64,000 bases of DNA from Selaginella moellendorffii (lineage: Eukaryota > Streptophyta > Lycopodiopsida > Selaginellales > Selaginellaceae), in NCBI RefSeq assembly GCF_000143415.4, contig NW_003314313.1, positions 1,246,877-1,310,876 of the forward strand, read 5' to 3'. The notes below the pieces were generated by a model. The model worked only from the letters and a program-made list of their open reading frames with translations, did no database searches and was not told where the DNA came from. Positions 42,587-55,190 of this stretch are shown here, one piece after another. Position numbers and translations under genes: made by a program. Every line of letters begins with the position of its first letter. Position 1 is the first letter of the stretch.

Positions 42587-45127
42587 ACTTGGTATCGGAG
42601 CTGTTCCTTAGTCCGACTTTTATTAGTGCTCAAGTATATCACCATTGATGTTGGCATTGGAAGGTCCTAGGAGTGGGCCTATCCTTGAGGAGTAGCATGT
42701 CGAGAGGACATGGCTCTCCACTCAAGTTCATGCGTGAACTTGGGCACGATGTGGTGGATAAAAATGGGCCAATAATAAAACGACTTTGGGATCTTGGGAA
42801 CAGTATAAGGTTTCCTCAGAGAGCTGAGGATGTGATCCAGATGAGCGTTTGACGCAACAAACGGGCTAACATAGTTGTGGTAAACAACTATAATTGGGAT
42901 CATGGGAAAGATGTAGACTCCAAAATAATAAATGAGTCACAAGATTACCGTCATATAGTTGAGGCTAGTGCTCATAACTTTGAGACTGGAATTGATGACC
43001 ATGGGAGGTCAAATATAGGAGAGGACACAAGTCCTCGAAATGGTAGCTGAGGTTACCCTTGATAAATACTGGAACAACCCAAGGAGTTAGGGATGTACTT
43101 AGAGGATGAGTTGGTATTCTCATCACATGGACAAGTGGTCCTAAGAGGCAAAAGGTTGCCCCAAGAGAACAAATCAAGTGTCGGAGTAACACTTGCAAAG
43201 ATGGTCCTTGTGAGTAGGACCTGAATACAAGAAGTTGTATTCCAGTGAGCTGGCACCTCAAAGGTAAGACCTCATGGGTCGTCGGATGACAAAGTCCAAA
43301 AAGCTGGATGACTCCAATAGAGTCAAGGAATAATCCTAAAAGATTGATGGAAGCATTTGGACTGAGGTGTGTGGTACCCCACGAAGGATGGGGAGGATCA
43401 TAGGATCCAAGGATGAGAACAGAGGGTATCTCATCGATGGCAAAATGTGCCATGCTAAAGTCGTGGGAAGGGTGTTCCCAAAAGAAAAAAAAACTTTGAA
43501 ACAAAGTTGTGTGTGACCTCTATGGTGCAGTGCTAACGGATGGTTGGCATGAGAAAGAGTGGTATTAGTCCTTGCAAAGACTTAGACACAAAGAAGAAGT
43601 GTCATAGAGGTAGACTCGTGGAGCCGATGGTGTGGAGACACCAAATGTGCCAAGGTGTGATACCTTAAGGCTATGTTGGTGGGTTCATGAGAACCCCTTG
43701 CCAAAGGAATCCCAATGGAAATGGGAATGGCATAGCCTAAGTTGCAGAGCATGCAGTTGGAGTGTGGTGACCCAGATAATGATGGAGATGTGGAAGCACC
43801 AGCAATGAGTTGTAGGACTTGACAACTATGAGGCAACTAAGCAAGAGGTACAAAATAATTAGTTAAACGGGTAGAAGGTAGCTATCCAAGCCTTGTTAAT
43901 TGCATAAGGAAGTTGGATATACCCTTACGGGGGATAAGTTGCTTATATTGCCATATAGTAAGTCAATGTCATGAAAGGAAATACTCATTGTCAAGGAAGC
44001 CGTCATTGGGACACCCAAACACTTTAGAACACCAGGAGGTGGTGTTTGATGTAGCGAGGGCAATAGATAAGGCCCAAGGGACTAAGTCCCTAGCGAATGA
44101 TGGATAGAAGGTGCTATCTAAATGTCCAAAGTGGCGGAGATGGGAGAAGACTGTCTACCCGAATTGGACAAAGCCAAAAATGGAATTTTGGGAAAGCTAG
44201 TGATGGGCATGTAAGGGCCCATAAGCAACAACGTTAATCCCGGTGTGTGGGATTATAAGGTGATCATACCTGGATTGAGGAACCACTCCCTAAGCTGTTG
44301 GGTAGGTTCATCCCCAAGAATACTTGCTAAGGCATGGTAGAAAGTGCAAAGCTATCCTCCTAGTTTGGAGGTGAATAACCGAAGGAAAGGTGTGAAGCCA
44401 AAAACAAGAAGTAAGGGCGTAGAGCCGAACCATAGGAATCGAAGGGCATAACCAAGGTTGGTTATGCCAGCTGGGAGTGGAGAATCAAGTGGGGGCTCGA
44501 GGGTGTTGCCGCTAGCAACTGTGATCCCATGGAGAGTCTAAAATATGGAATTGTCCATGTTAGACTATATGGTAATTGGAAAGCTTACAAATAGGGAGGC
44601 CTTAGCAAGCTAAAGGACAGAGTTCCTTTAAGGTTCCCAAAGATGATTCTAGGTAGCTTAGTACCTAGAAAGGCCAAGTGTAAATGGTTCAAGGAATGCG
44701 CGAAATTAGAGTGGCGCAGCAGAAGCATGGTCTTGAAACTTGCCATGAGGCAAGGCTATCAAGGTTAGGGAAGTAGTTCCCGAGTGTTCAAAGAGAGGGC
44801 TTTGAATGAAAGTCGATGGTCAAGGACTTCCACGCTTATGCAGGAACCATGTTACAGTGGCCGGAAGACTTGCCAAGTGAGATTGGCAAGTCGGGGGAAC
44901 AAATACCCTAGTTGAAGGTGATAACTTCAAAAAGGGTGGGCCATGGGGCCAAGCATGGAGGAGTCCATGCATGATCACAGACTTGTCAAGTGAAAGGACT
45001 TGGCAGTGTGGAGGAACTAGGTTCCTAAGCTGTGATCTGTAGCGCGCTTTAAGTATAAGTTGGTGCACCGGCGTGATGAGTCATGCCAGGCATCTAGGGT
45101 GATGCCATCTGTAGATGCATATACGGA

Positions 45128-45176
45128 GGTTGGGTTCGAGTCCCGACCCTCTAGTGCTTGGGTTCGAGTCCCAAAT
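45128..45176 (+). other. T-arm-like hairpins in LARD-2
   Basis: Same pair as at 20199-20247. Confidence 0.55.
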
Positions 45177-46641
45177 CGCTAGGGCGTGGTGATGGTTTGG
45201 AATATGAGGGCACTCATATTTCGGTGGTCATGGACTCTCAATGAGGAGATTGGCTTGGGCACACCGCCAAGCGGGGGATGCCCCAGAGTCGTGATACACG
45301 GTTAGATTGCTTAGAGTGAAAGCTCGGCATATCTAACTTGAACACTTTAGTGCAAAAGGCACCAAGGATGTGGTGAATGAGAAGGGGACACCCAGTCTTA
45401 GTTGCTATAGATCCTTGGCCGGAAGGGCTAGCTTGGGCGCACTGCCAAGTGTGGGGGATGCCCCCGGGGTCATAGTCAACAACTTAGTAAGGTCTGGAAG
45501 ATCTAATTTCTATTGGTAGACCTATTAAGGGGTCAAGATGAGATCACTAGGTGATCTTATGGCTAAACAAGGACAAGGTCTTTATTTGGGTTAAGGAATA
45601 TGATTCCTAGTTCAAAGTGTTGATTTGAACTATTGATAAAGGTGTGGCTTGGTCAAGGTCACTAAGTGGGAAGGACACCTAAGGGAAATGAACTACTACA
45701 ATACAATGGTATTATGAGTTTAAGAAAATAGTCTCCAGAGAAAGGCCTATGGGTGGGTCACAAGGTTGGGCTAGGAAGAGAGCCTAGAACAGTTGGGGAG
45801 ACTTACTAGGGGTGAACACCCTAGTCTGGGCAAAGCAGATCCTTTGCTATGGAACCAAAAGAATACCTCAAGGAGGGAGGTAATGATCCTATGTTGCTTG
45901 GTGCAACAATCCAAGGATAGGAGCAAAAGATGAGTGCCCAAGATAGGGCCGTGGAACCCATTGGAAAGAATCCAAGAGGCAAAGTTAGCCAAGGAACACT
46001 AATGTGGTTGATGCTAACGGATAGCGGAAAAAGAAGTGGACTTCCAAGGATGGATTCCCAAGTGCTCCAAGTTGGCAAAGGAAAGGCTCCAAGTGAGGGA
46101 GCAACTAAGTAGCCAAAAGATAGGGCCGTGGACAACCCTAGCACAAATAATGATAAATGGAACGTAATGCCAATGGGGGCACAAAAATAGAAAAGAGGAT
46201 GAGGGTGCCCTCGAGTAGAGAACTTCCTAGGAGGGGAAGTGGAGTTGCACAAAATGTGCAAGGCAAGGTGTTGGAGACACCTAGGAAATTGACTTCAAGA
46301 AGTCAAAAGTAAACGTTCCAAAGTGCAAAGGTAGATCAATGGAATCTGTGACTACTCAAGAATGAGTAGTGGAATTGAGTTAGAGAGGGTGTCTCTAACG
46401 GGTTTAGCGAGAACTAAACCAATAAACGGAAAGAACCACCACAAGTGGTCCAATCAGTCTCTAAGTTGGAGAGACTATCCTCCTTAGAGGATGGACAAGG
46501 CATGGTGAGCCTTCGGGGTCAAACCATAGACAAATATTGGCCAGGTGCCAAGGATGGGAATGTTAATACCTACGGGTGTTACTTTATAAAAGGGTTTACC
46601 ATTCGATGAGGACATCGAACTTCGTCTATGGGTGGTGGAGT

Positions 46642-48484
46642 TGTGAGACACAAAATCCCTAGGCCCCAAAGTGGAGCTGGAAAGGGTGCCACGTGGTAGT
46701 GGCTGAAGCAAAAGCCAAACGAGCGTGACCCGTTTGGACTAAAAGCTCCAACTTGGAAGGTCGAGAGCGGGAGTGGAACTCCCAACAAAGTGCTTGAGGA
46801 ACAAGCACAAAGCGACCAATAAGCGAGGCTCCAAAAAGGGACCCAAAAGGACCAACACATGACACGTGGAAGTGTCCGAGATGGGGTCCAAGATGGACCA
46901 AGATGGAGTCCGAGATGGAGTCCGAGATGGAGTCCAAAGTGGAGTTCGAGATGGAGTCCGAGATGGACCGAGATGGAGTCCGAGATGGAGTCCGAAGTGG
47001 AGTCCGAGATGGAGTCCGAAGTGGAGTCTGAGATGGAGTCTGAAGTGGAGTCCGAGATGGAGTCCGAGATGGACCGAGATGGAGTCCGAGGTGGAGTCCG
47101 AAGTGGAGTCCGAGATGGAGTCCGAGATGGACCGAGACGGAGTCCGAGATGGAGTCCGAGGTGGAGTCCGAGATGGAGTCCGAGATGGAGTCCGAAGTGG
47201 AGTCTGAGATGGAGTCCGAGATGGACCGAGACGGAGTTCGAGATGGACCCGAGATGGAATCCGAGATGGAGTCCGAGAAGGACCCGAGATGGAGTCCGAG
47301 GTGGAGACTGAGACCGGGACCGAGACCAAGACCGAGACCGAGACCGAGACCGGGACCGAGACCGAGACCAAAGACCGGGACCGAGACCGAGACCGAGGCA
47401 GAGGCCGAGACCGAGCCCGAGTCCGAGCCCGAGTCCGAGTCCGAGTCTGAGTCCAAGTCCGAGTTCGAGTCCGAGTTCGAGTCTGAGAGGGTGAAAGCCC
47501 AAAGTGTTCGTCTCCCAGACCCTGGGGGGTTTGGTGAGCTCCAAAAGTATAGAAAGGGGGAGGACTGCAGTGGAGCCAGTTTGGCCAGGAAAGGCCAGTT
47601 TGGCTCGGGAAGGCCAGACCCAGTGTTGGGTGATGAACTGACCACTAGGAAGTCCAAGACTAGAGTGAATACGGACCGACAAGCGGGGTAGCTTGGTGAA
47701 GTGTTCAAGAGCTGGCTCTAGTTCCCCCGGGAGATCGACTGGCCGATGCTCCCAGTCCAAGTGTGGGTGGCACTACCTACTTGGATACCAGGCGTGGCTT
47801 AACGGAACCTCGCTCTAAGCATGGGCTTAGAGCACCTAAAGGCGAAAGGTGGGGAGAGTACCCAGATGGCTCGCGTAAGGCCACAGTGTTCCGAAATGTT
47901 GTCCCAAAGGCCCAGACTGTGGAAAGGAAGAGGAGCAGTCCTCTGGGGTAGTGACCAAGGACATAGTCGTGTGGTGAGGAAGTCCCAGAGGACCGTGGGA
48001 CTTCGTGGTCGGGCCTGTGGGCCTCGATCCAGTGGTAGTGTTGGTGAACACGGCCATGGACAGTAAAGGGACTTGGTGGGGACCAGAAAAGGGACATTGG
48101 GGGAAGGCTATTCCCCATGTCTGTCGGCATCCTAAGGATGCTAAGGAGTGGATCTGGGATGATCACTCATGAACAGATGGCCTAGTCTTTGAGAGACGAG
48201 ACTGCTATGGAGGTGGTGTCAGACCACCGGTGTGACCAAGGTGAATGGGCATGGCCTTAGCGTAACGGGCTGATATGTTGGTGGTACCTTGGAGTGTCGG
48301 TCATGGGATCGGTCACGTGGAGCACTTGGACCAAGTGCAAAGGTTGGGTGGCAGGGATGCCATTCTCGGGGCTAGCAAGCCCAAGTTTAAAATAGGACTT
48401 ATGGAGGTTGTGAGTAAGACTCTTCCAATTGGTCAGAGGTGTGGTTAAGTGACTAAAGTAGAATGGAAAAATTAGTCGCTTACA
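46642..48484 (+). repeat. LARD-2 3' LTR
   Basis: 1,843 bp, TGTGAGACAC...CGCTTACA. Confidence 0.88.
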
Positions 48485-48592
48485 TCATGTTGACTATTGA
48501 CTAACAACCCTTACTGAGCCAAGGGGAATCAACACCTCCATTTCCACACTAAATCTACCAATCCTTCCATTGTATAGACTAGCTATTCTATG

Positions 48593-48832
48593 TGAGGTAA
48601 CTAATCATCCACCCATACCGCAGTCCCACGGTGGATACCTTCGTCTGTGGATACTCCACACAAGAGGAACCATGTGAGGTAATTAGTCATCCACCTATAC
48701 CGTAGTCCCACGGTGGATACCTTCGTCTATGGATACTCCACACAAGAGGAACCATGTGAGGTAACTAGTCATCCACCCGTACCGCAGTCCCACGGTGGAT
48801 ACCTTCATCTGTGGATACTCCACACAAGAGGA
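48593..48832 (+). repeat. Three ~80-bp tandem repeats in the TRIM internal region
   Basis: Units beginning ATGTGAGGTAACTA...CCCACGGTGGATACCTTCG at about 48589, 48671 and 48753. No gene. Confidence 0.8.
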
Positions 48833-49132
48833 AGGACGTACGCATGGATGCCCAATACGTACGATTTCAAATTTAGGTGTAGGAATATACCTTGCTCAAG
48901 GGTATATTATATTTTTAAGTAGCCACTAATCAATGGGAATCGAACCCATGTCATTTGCTTCGATACCAATTGTAGCGCACTTTATCTCTCTCCCCTTAAG
49001 CCAATTGGAAAAGGGGCAATTGTTTGATGAGAGAGCCTTTAGTGGCTATTTTATCCCCATTTATCCCCCAAGGTTCCAAAGATCCACGGTGACAGTATAT
49101 CCAAATCTCATCCTATGATCACATGCGCTACA

Positions 49133-49330
49133 GAGATGGAGTTTGAGAAGGAATCTGAGAAGGAGTCCAAGATAGAGTTCAAGAAAGAGTCTTACAAGGA
49201 GTCCAAGAAGGAATTCGAGATGGGGACCAAAACTGGGACTAAGAATGAGACTAAGACCAAGACCGAGACTAGGATCAAAACTGACTCCGAGACCGAGACC
49301 GAGACCGGTTTAGGGTTTTGTATTCCTTCA
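49133..49330 (+). repeat. Old LARD-type LTR remnant, right part, ending at a telomeric motif
   Basis: GA-rich GAGAAGGAATCTGAGAAGG repeats that end in GAGACCGGTTTAGGG (49308 on). AT-rich unrelated DNA begins immediately after. Confidence 0.6.
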
Positions 49331-52267
49331 TGGTTGTATATATTAGGTGGATCGATGATATAGGCTATAATTTACCATGTTATGCAAAAGCAATGGCACA
49401 AGCTCATATACAACAAGAGCCCACAGTTAGAGAGCGTAATACTATATGAACTCCTCCTTTTATGGATGTAGATGCCAAGGAAGACTAAGTTTAGTTTTTT
49501 TTTAAGTCAAATTTTTTAGTGGTAATATAGAGTTTCTTCTTTGACTTATGACATTTATTTTCTTATTGAACTTATATTATTTAGCTTTTTCTTGGACTGA
49601 AAATATGTCTTAAGTTTTGAATAGAATTGTTGGTTCGTCCCGAACCAATCATTTGAACATCAACTTTTGTATTTGGTGGATTATATTGACTTTCATTGAC
49701 TTGAGCTCAACTCAAATACTACCCAAACCCATCATTTCCTTGTCAGTGATGGCTAGAAAGTGTTTGAGTTGGTAGTGCATCTACATTAGACAAAAAAATT
49801 ACCCTAACTCATTTAAGTTGATGCATTTCTTACAAAGTGTGAATATTATGAACTTTTTTAAAGTTGTTTCCTTGGCAGTGTTCTAGACTAAAGTATGTAT
49901 TGACGAGGACATTGATCTTCCCTAAAGGGGGGAAAGTGTCACAAATGTGACTTTGGGTATTGAAAGTTACCTATCGGCTAGTCCTTTCAGATATTCTTTC
50001 CTTACTACCACGATGGCAAGAGGTCGATATTACTGGACTCTTTATCAATCTCTACTTAAGCTAGTTGAGAAACTAGTTATCACATGTGCACTTAGACCGG
50101 AAGGGCACTAATGAAGGAAATCCTAAATTGTCATTTAGTGAAGCATACTTGACACAGTGATGAGAAACTCATGTTGTTGACTTACACTTACTAGTGTTGA
50201 AAACCCCTGTGATATTGAGATTGGTCCCTCAATACTCACTAAATGATAAGTTACCATATTTGCCAAACACCTTCGCTATCATACACCTTGTGTTAGTATT
50301 ATTCGGTCATAAATGTTATTTATGGAAAGTGTCTAGATCTACTTATTTGGCATATTTACGGAATGTAGAGATTGTCCTGAACACAATGGTGTTAGTCCCG
50401 TATCCAAATTCACAATCTAGGGACATTCCATATTTAGTAAGTTTCAAGTTAATCTTAGAGACTAACTTCTGGTACTAAGGGTGGCTGAGGGTGAAAGCCT
50501 AAAGCATATGTTCCTTGAGTATAACCGACTAACCTAAGGCATAATTTAACTTCCACTTGCATGCTTATCTTTGTTTTATATTCAGCTTGGGTCTAAGCCC
50601 AAGTTCCACACTATGCTCATTGGTGGAGTACCTATATCCTTGCGTTAGACCACCGGTATGCTGAAATAGCGCCAAACTCCATTTGGCTCTGTTTTGCATG
50701 TTAATCTTATCATTAAGATGTTGGATGCTTTAGGACTATTTCAAGTCATTCCATGTTTTTGTCTTTATTCTTCTTAAGTTGTATGGTTGAGAATTGCTCT
50801 ATGCTCCGGTTCTGTCATTCCTTGGCTCCATGCTTGGGAGTTTAGCTCTATTCCTTCATTCAGTGGCCCAATGCTCTAAAACTCAAGTTCTACTCCGCTG
50901 TCCTTAGACACATGGGATGTGGCATATGGCACATGGATGGTTTAGGTACCACTTTATGGTTATTCTATGGTATGAAATACAAAGTAAAAACCACATGCAT
51001 TACAATGATCATATGTACTACACATGGAGAAGAAGGAAAAGGATAGGAGGAAGAGAAACCAGGAAGAGGAGAAGATCCAAAATGATAACATGCCCTAAGT
51101 CCATACATACACATCTTATGTCACTCTTGTGTTCGTTATATATAAAATGACTCTTAACATATGACTTATGTTATTGGCTTGCATTTGCTAATGTTGGGAT
51201 CCCTCAAGATATTGAGTCTACTCCCTCAATATTTATTAGATGATAGTTTACCATGTCTTCCTTGGTATCATCCCTAAAATAAGATTAAATAGAATATTAT
51301 TTTCACAATTTGTTTCAATGGTTTTATATATAATTAGCTGAGAAATATGTTTTAAAGTATTATTTGCTATAAAAAGTGTTATTCAGATTATATTATATTA
51401 ATAATTTATTTTATTTAGTTATGGTTTTGAATTAGTAATTATTAACTACAAGTTCAATTTATCTCAAAATTTATTGATCTTTAATTATTAATAATTTGCT
51501 ATAAAATCCAAGACTTGGTATTTTCTTTACTCTAGCATTAAAATATGAGCAGCTTGTATGGATCTCACTTAAGTGTTAGCAGACAAGCATAGTTTACAAA
51601 ATAATTCATGAGAGCATTTAGGATTGGGGGCTGAACAAGGATCAGCGAATTAGGAGCATTTCTGATGAGGATAGGACAACCAAGGAGCACTAGGCCATGG
51701 CAGTTTGGCTGTGGCATCTGGCACTGCTGGCACATAGCCATGGCTGCCATGACACCCCTTTTTTTTGCTTTCTTGGCCCTTGTGTAGCCATAGTGCCATG
51801 AGGTGGGGACGCTAGAATGGCTCTGGAGCTGTTCGGGAAGATGCTACTTCAAGGAGGCTGTGATCCAGATGCCCGGGTCGCTGCACTCAAACCTGCACCC
51901 ATCTCATCATGAAAGAAGAACAGTGTTTCCAACCTTTTACAAAGCTGGAAATTATTTTAATCCACGAGGTTGAAGGAAAGGAAGTACTTTTAGCACCTCC
52001 TCCCTAGTACAGAGTACCAGCTCCCTGGCAATTCAGGTCAACAGCTCCACCTTGGCAGTCACAACGATGAACTTTGCTTTTTGTTCTAATGAACTTTGTT
52101 TTTTATAAACCACTATGGATAGCATTTCAAATTATAATTTTTCTTGACCCATCACAAAAAAAAAACTTTTTTTTTTTGAAAACCTTTATACCATAGTTGA
52201 CTGACGAAAAGAAACGTTGAGGCATATTCCTTTTAATCACCACCGCACAATTAGGTTTAGGGCAGTC
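49331..52267. other. AT-rich region without recognised genes
   Basis: A degenerate direct repeat (about 50180-50275 and 51165-51265, around GATATTGAG...CCCTCAATA) suggests an old retroelement. No ORF shows a domain. Confidence 0.5.
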
Positions 52268-54046
52268 ATGGCAACAATCACTTGCAAAGGGAAGGCGCTG
52301 GAATTCGGCAGTGGCTGTACGCTTGGAGCGATTCTGCAGGTTCTAGGCCGTAAGTTCGGGGAGTCCAGCGAAAGCCCCCCATGTGTGTATTCCTCTAGTG
52401 GCAAGATCTTCCTTGCCCCTGATGAACTTGTCCCTGATGGGGATTACACATACATTGGCAATACAAGTTTGTTGAATCCGTGTTGCTCTCCTTCAAGCCA
52501 GGGCTACAACGTTGTCATGGCAAGACAGATGGTGCCAGATCCGCAGGTTCTCAGCTTCATGCCTGCCACTGCAGTACCCCCATTACCGTTACAGCTGATG
52601 CACAAAGTCTTTGGACGTTTTATCAGCGACTTGAGGGGAGAATTGCCTGATCCCACCATGGCCGACTACATGCACTTCAATGACTTGGTAACTGCCTGCT
52701 CCACTTTCTACGACCACGAGAGCGACCTGAGGACCGAACTGCGGCAAATATGGCGGGGGTACCTCGAGGTGAACGTTGCCGACAAGATGTACACAGGTTC
52801 TTGTAATAAGCACACGACAGATCTTTGGACTTGGGATCCTCTTCACGATGCTCTTGTGCTACTTAAAGAAGTGAAGCGAGGAACATCGACGAGCCACACT
52901 GAACCACTGATGCAGGCTGTCACCAACTACGAGCTCAACTGGAACGCAGCACGGAGGGGTGTGAAGGCGCTTATGTCTGACACCTGCTTACCAGCTCTCA
53001 TCGTTCAACACATTGGTCAGCTGCTCTTAGTTGGAGGGGTTATCACGTTGCCAGCAGGTGAGCATTCCATTCATGCGGTTTTCATATACTTTTACTTTGA
53101 ATATTCAGGTGATGGTGGTGGTGAGAAAAAGGACAAGATTTGCTATCAGCCATTGGCGTCTGCTTATCTCGCTCCGCTCCACGGACATGATGTGTCACTA
53201 GCGATGGATGGTGTGAGGACTTGCATGGCGATCAAAGCTGCAGTCGCAAGGGTGATAACTTTCTACGGGAATTGGGGCGATCGAAATTGCAAGAAAGGAC
53301 CGTCCTCCAAGAGGCGTGAGCTGTTTAGGAGGAGGATTCCAGGGCTGCTGCATCGTGAAGCAGTGAAGCCGGGGGTCAGGGTGGATCTGGCGTGTGAGCA
53401 CAAGCGGGTCTATATTTTGAAGAAGCCTGGAGAAGATTGTGTCATCAAGTACTGTCAGCAGGACTACGGGGCTGATGTTCATAGGGCGTGGGGTGAGGCA
53501 GGACTTGCGCCAAAGCTTCTCTCCTTAAAACAGGTTTGGGGAGGCTGGCTTGAAGTGAGGATGGAATGGCTCCCGGAAGAAGACGGTTGGAAGCTCTTGT
53601 ATGGCCTCCCGGAGGCGGATAACCTCAGAGATGAAGTTGTTTCCAATCTGGCAAAGGCACACAAGGTTGAAGTGCGGAAGTTGAAGGGTGGAACGACTTA
53701 TGGCGTCCATGGTGACATGCGGGACAGCAATGTCATGGTGAAGATGACGAATGGGCAGCTTGAGGTGCGTTTCATAGATTTCGACTGGGCCAAGGAGGAA
53801 GGCTTGCCTGGGTCGTTGTATCCCAGTTTCATCAACCATGAAGGTGTCAACTGGTCACTGGGTGTTGGGGAAGGACTGCGGATGTTGCAAGAGCATGACA
53901 AATATCTTCTGGGACGTCCACAGGCTAAGCAAATCAAAGTGGAAGAGAAAGAAAATGATGATGAGGATGATGATGAAGATGATGATGATGAGGATGATGG
54001 GGATAGTGACTATATGGAACCGAATAGGAAAAAGCTGAGGTTCTAA
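52268..54046 (+). CDS. Kinase-fold protein with CRN-like layout
   Basis: ATG 52268 (context CAGTCATGGCA) is chosen over an upstream in-frame TTG. A 51-nt in-frame intron (53058-53108, GCAG|GTGAGCATT...TATTCAG|GTGATG) gives a 575-residue protein. Residues 1-65 (ITCKGKALEFGSGCTLGAILQV ... DGDYTYIG) look like a small ubiquitin-like header. The C-terminal half has kinase-fold motifs: VYILKKPGEDCVIKY (possible Lys strand), YGVHGDMRDSNVMV (catalytic loop, Asp about 466 spliced) and VRFIDFDWAKEEG (metal-binding loop as DFD). An acidic D/E run (about 53950-54010) and a KKLRF end follow. The HGD-x-R-x-x-N plus IDFDWA signature is typical of the divergent kinases joined to Crinkler-type proteins in oomycetes, fungi and some plants. 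The ORF is intact; role unknown, possibly immunity or signalling. It is the only apparently functional non-transposon gene here. Confidence 0.65.
   Translation: MATITCKGKALEFGSGCTLGAILQVLGRKFGESSESPPCVYSSSGKIFLAPDELVPDGDYTYIGNTSLLNPCCSPSSQGYNVVMARQMVPDPQVLSFMPATAVPPLPLQLMHKVFGRFISDLRGELPDPTMADYMHFNDLVTACSTFYDHESDLRTELRQIWRGYLEVNVADKMYTGSCNKHTTDLWTWDPLHDALVLLKEVKRGTSTSHTEPLMQAVTNYELNWNAARRGVKALMSDTCLPALIVQHIGQLLLVGGVITLPAGEHSIHAVFIYFYFEYSGDGGGEKKDKICYQPLASAYLAPLHGHDVSLAMDGVRTCMAIKAAVARVITFYGNWGDRNCKKGPSSKRRELFRRRIPGLLHREAVKPGVRVDLACEHKRVYILKKPGEDCVIKYCQQDYGADVHRAWGEAGLAPKLLSLKQVWGGWLEVRMEWLPEEDGWKLLYGLPEADNLRDEVVSNLAKAHKVEVRKLKGGTTYGVHGDMRDSNVMVKMTNGQLEVRFIDFDWAKEEGLPGSLYPSFINHEGVNWSLGVGEGLRMLQEHDKYLLGRPQAKQIKVEEKENDDEDDDEDDDDEDDGDSDYMEPNRKKLRF
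53058..53108 (+). other. 51-nt in-frame intron of the kinase-fold gene
   Basis: Multiple of three and stop-free, so retention would add 17 hydrophobic residues (EHSIHAVFIYFYFEYSG-like) without breaking the frame. Phase 1. Confidence 0.65.
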
Positions 54047-55190
54047 ATTGGCTCTTACTCATTGATTAAATCAGGATTAGCTTCATACCACAACTTTATT
54101 GTATTGTCTTTAATGTTCGAGGAGTTCATCTTTACATGCACATAAGAAAAGGCCTTTTAAATCAGTCTCAAAACCTAAGAACAAGAGAGGGTTTCATGGC
54201 CAATGTCTATACAGATTCTGTGCTTCAATTCCCAGATTTATTATCCACTAGGTGATGATCTCTTGCCCCAGCTAGCATTTACCATCTAGACTGGAAATAG
54301 TTGAAGTTGAGTTTTGATCGATGCAGTATTTATGGCATGACATGGAGATGCACACATATTCCCTTGATCCAGGTGGGAAGAATCATCAATAAGAGACACG
54401 GCTATAAAAGGAAGAGGATGACAACAGTAGTCTCATGCCTCTTGAAGCATTTAGGAATGTTTAAAATGTTTACTTGTGTAGATGAGTGTTGCACTCAGAG
54501 TGATTTATAGAGCTTTGATTGTAGCTCACAACTGACCTTTGGAAACAGCACATCCCTAAACAATCTGTTTAACTTGCAGCTCACTAGGTTCTTGATTGGA
54601 GGAATCTATGAGATATAGAACCTCCTACCTTTGGTTTTGGCTCAGACTTTGCCAAGTCAAAACATCCAGAGTGTTCACAGGTCTGCATAGAGGGGATGTC
54701 GTTCTGGACACAGTACTACAGCCATTCTCATTGCAAGTTTAGGCCCGCTTTTGCTTCACTAGGTAGTTCTCTCTAGAGGGCAGTACATCTGGTTTTTTGT
54801 ATTAGTCCCTATAGGACATTTCCTCAAAACAACTATAGAGTTGCTGCAACCCAAATAAATTCTTTACAAGCTCCAACCTCCCAACTCTTAAGGTAAATCC
54901 CCTAGGCCAATATTATTGTTTTTTATGTCATTCTTCTATCCCTTATAAAAAAGCCATATATAGTATCCTTTAGAAGCTAAATAAGCCTTACATGAAGGGA
55001 ATCCAAAGCAATATGGCCATGGAGAAAAGATGTACAAACAACAACATTGATATTGTGATAAATGGCTATGAAAAAAAGAAAGAAATAGGCATTTTCACAT
55101 GATAATATAATTATGAACAAAAGAATGAGAATAGAGTAAATGACTCAAACCATATAACAATATGGCTATAAAACTCAATTCTCCCTCCTG
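54047..55190. other. Intergenic, no gene seen
   Basis: AT-rich with short ORFs only; may hold the kinase gene's 3' region. Confidence 0.4.

Larger units (their letters stand above)
40578..48484 (+). mobile_element. LARD-2: complete non-autonomous LTR element
   Basis: 5' LTR 40578-42586, 3' LTR 46642-48484, TSD TCATG (40573-40577 and 48485-48489), PBS TGGTATCGGAGC at 42590, PPT before 46642. Internal region colinear with LARD-1 and non-coding. The LTRs differ mainly in GA-repeat length (40806-41660 versus 46870-47480). Inserted in the TRIM. Confidence 0.9.
40356..49132 (-). mobile_element. TRIM-like miniature LTR element, split by LARD-2
   Basis: LTRs 40356-40485 (130 bp, internally shortened) and 48971-49132 (162 bp), TGTAGCGCAC...GCGCTACA. 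The TSD is GAGAT (40351-40355 and 49133-49137). On the minus strand a PBS-like TGGTATCGAAG lies just inside the 5' LTR (48960-48970), followed by a T-arm-like GGGTTCGATTCCC. Internal sequence without LARD-2 is about 0.58 kb and non-coding, so it is a miniature retroelement needing trans-acting enzymes. Confidence 0.8.

Noticed and set aside
48589-48832. CRISPR-like array
   Set aside because: Three ~80-bp direct repeats with no unique spacers of regular size, inside a eukaryotic TRIM.
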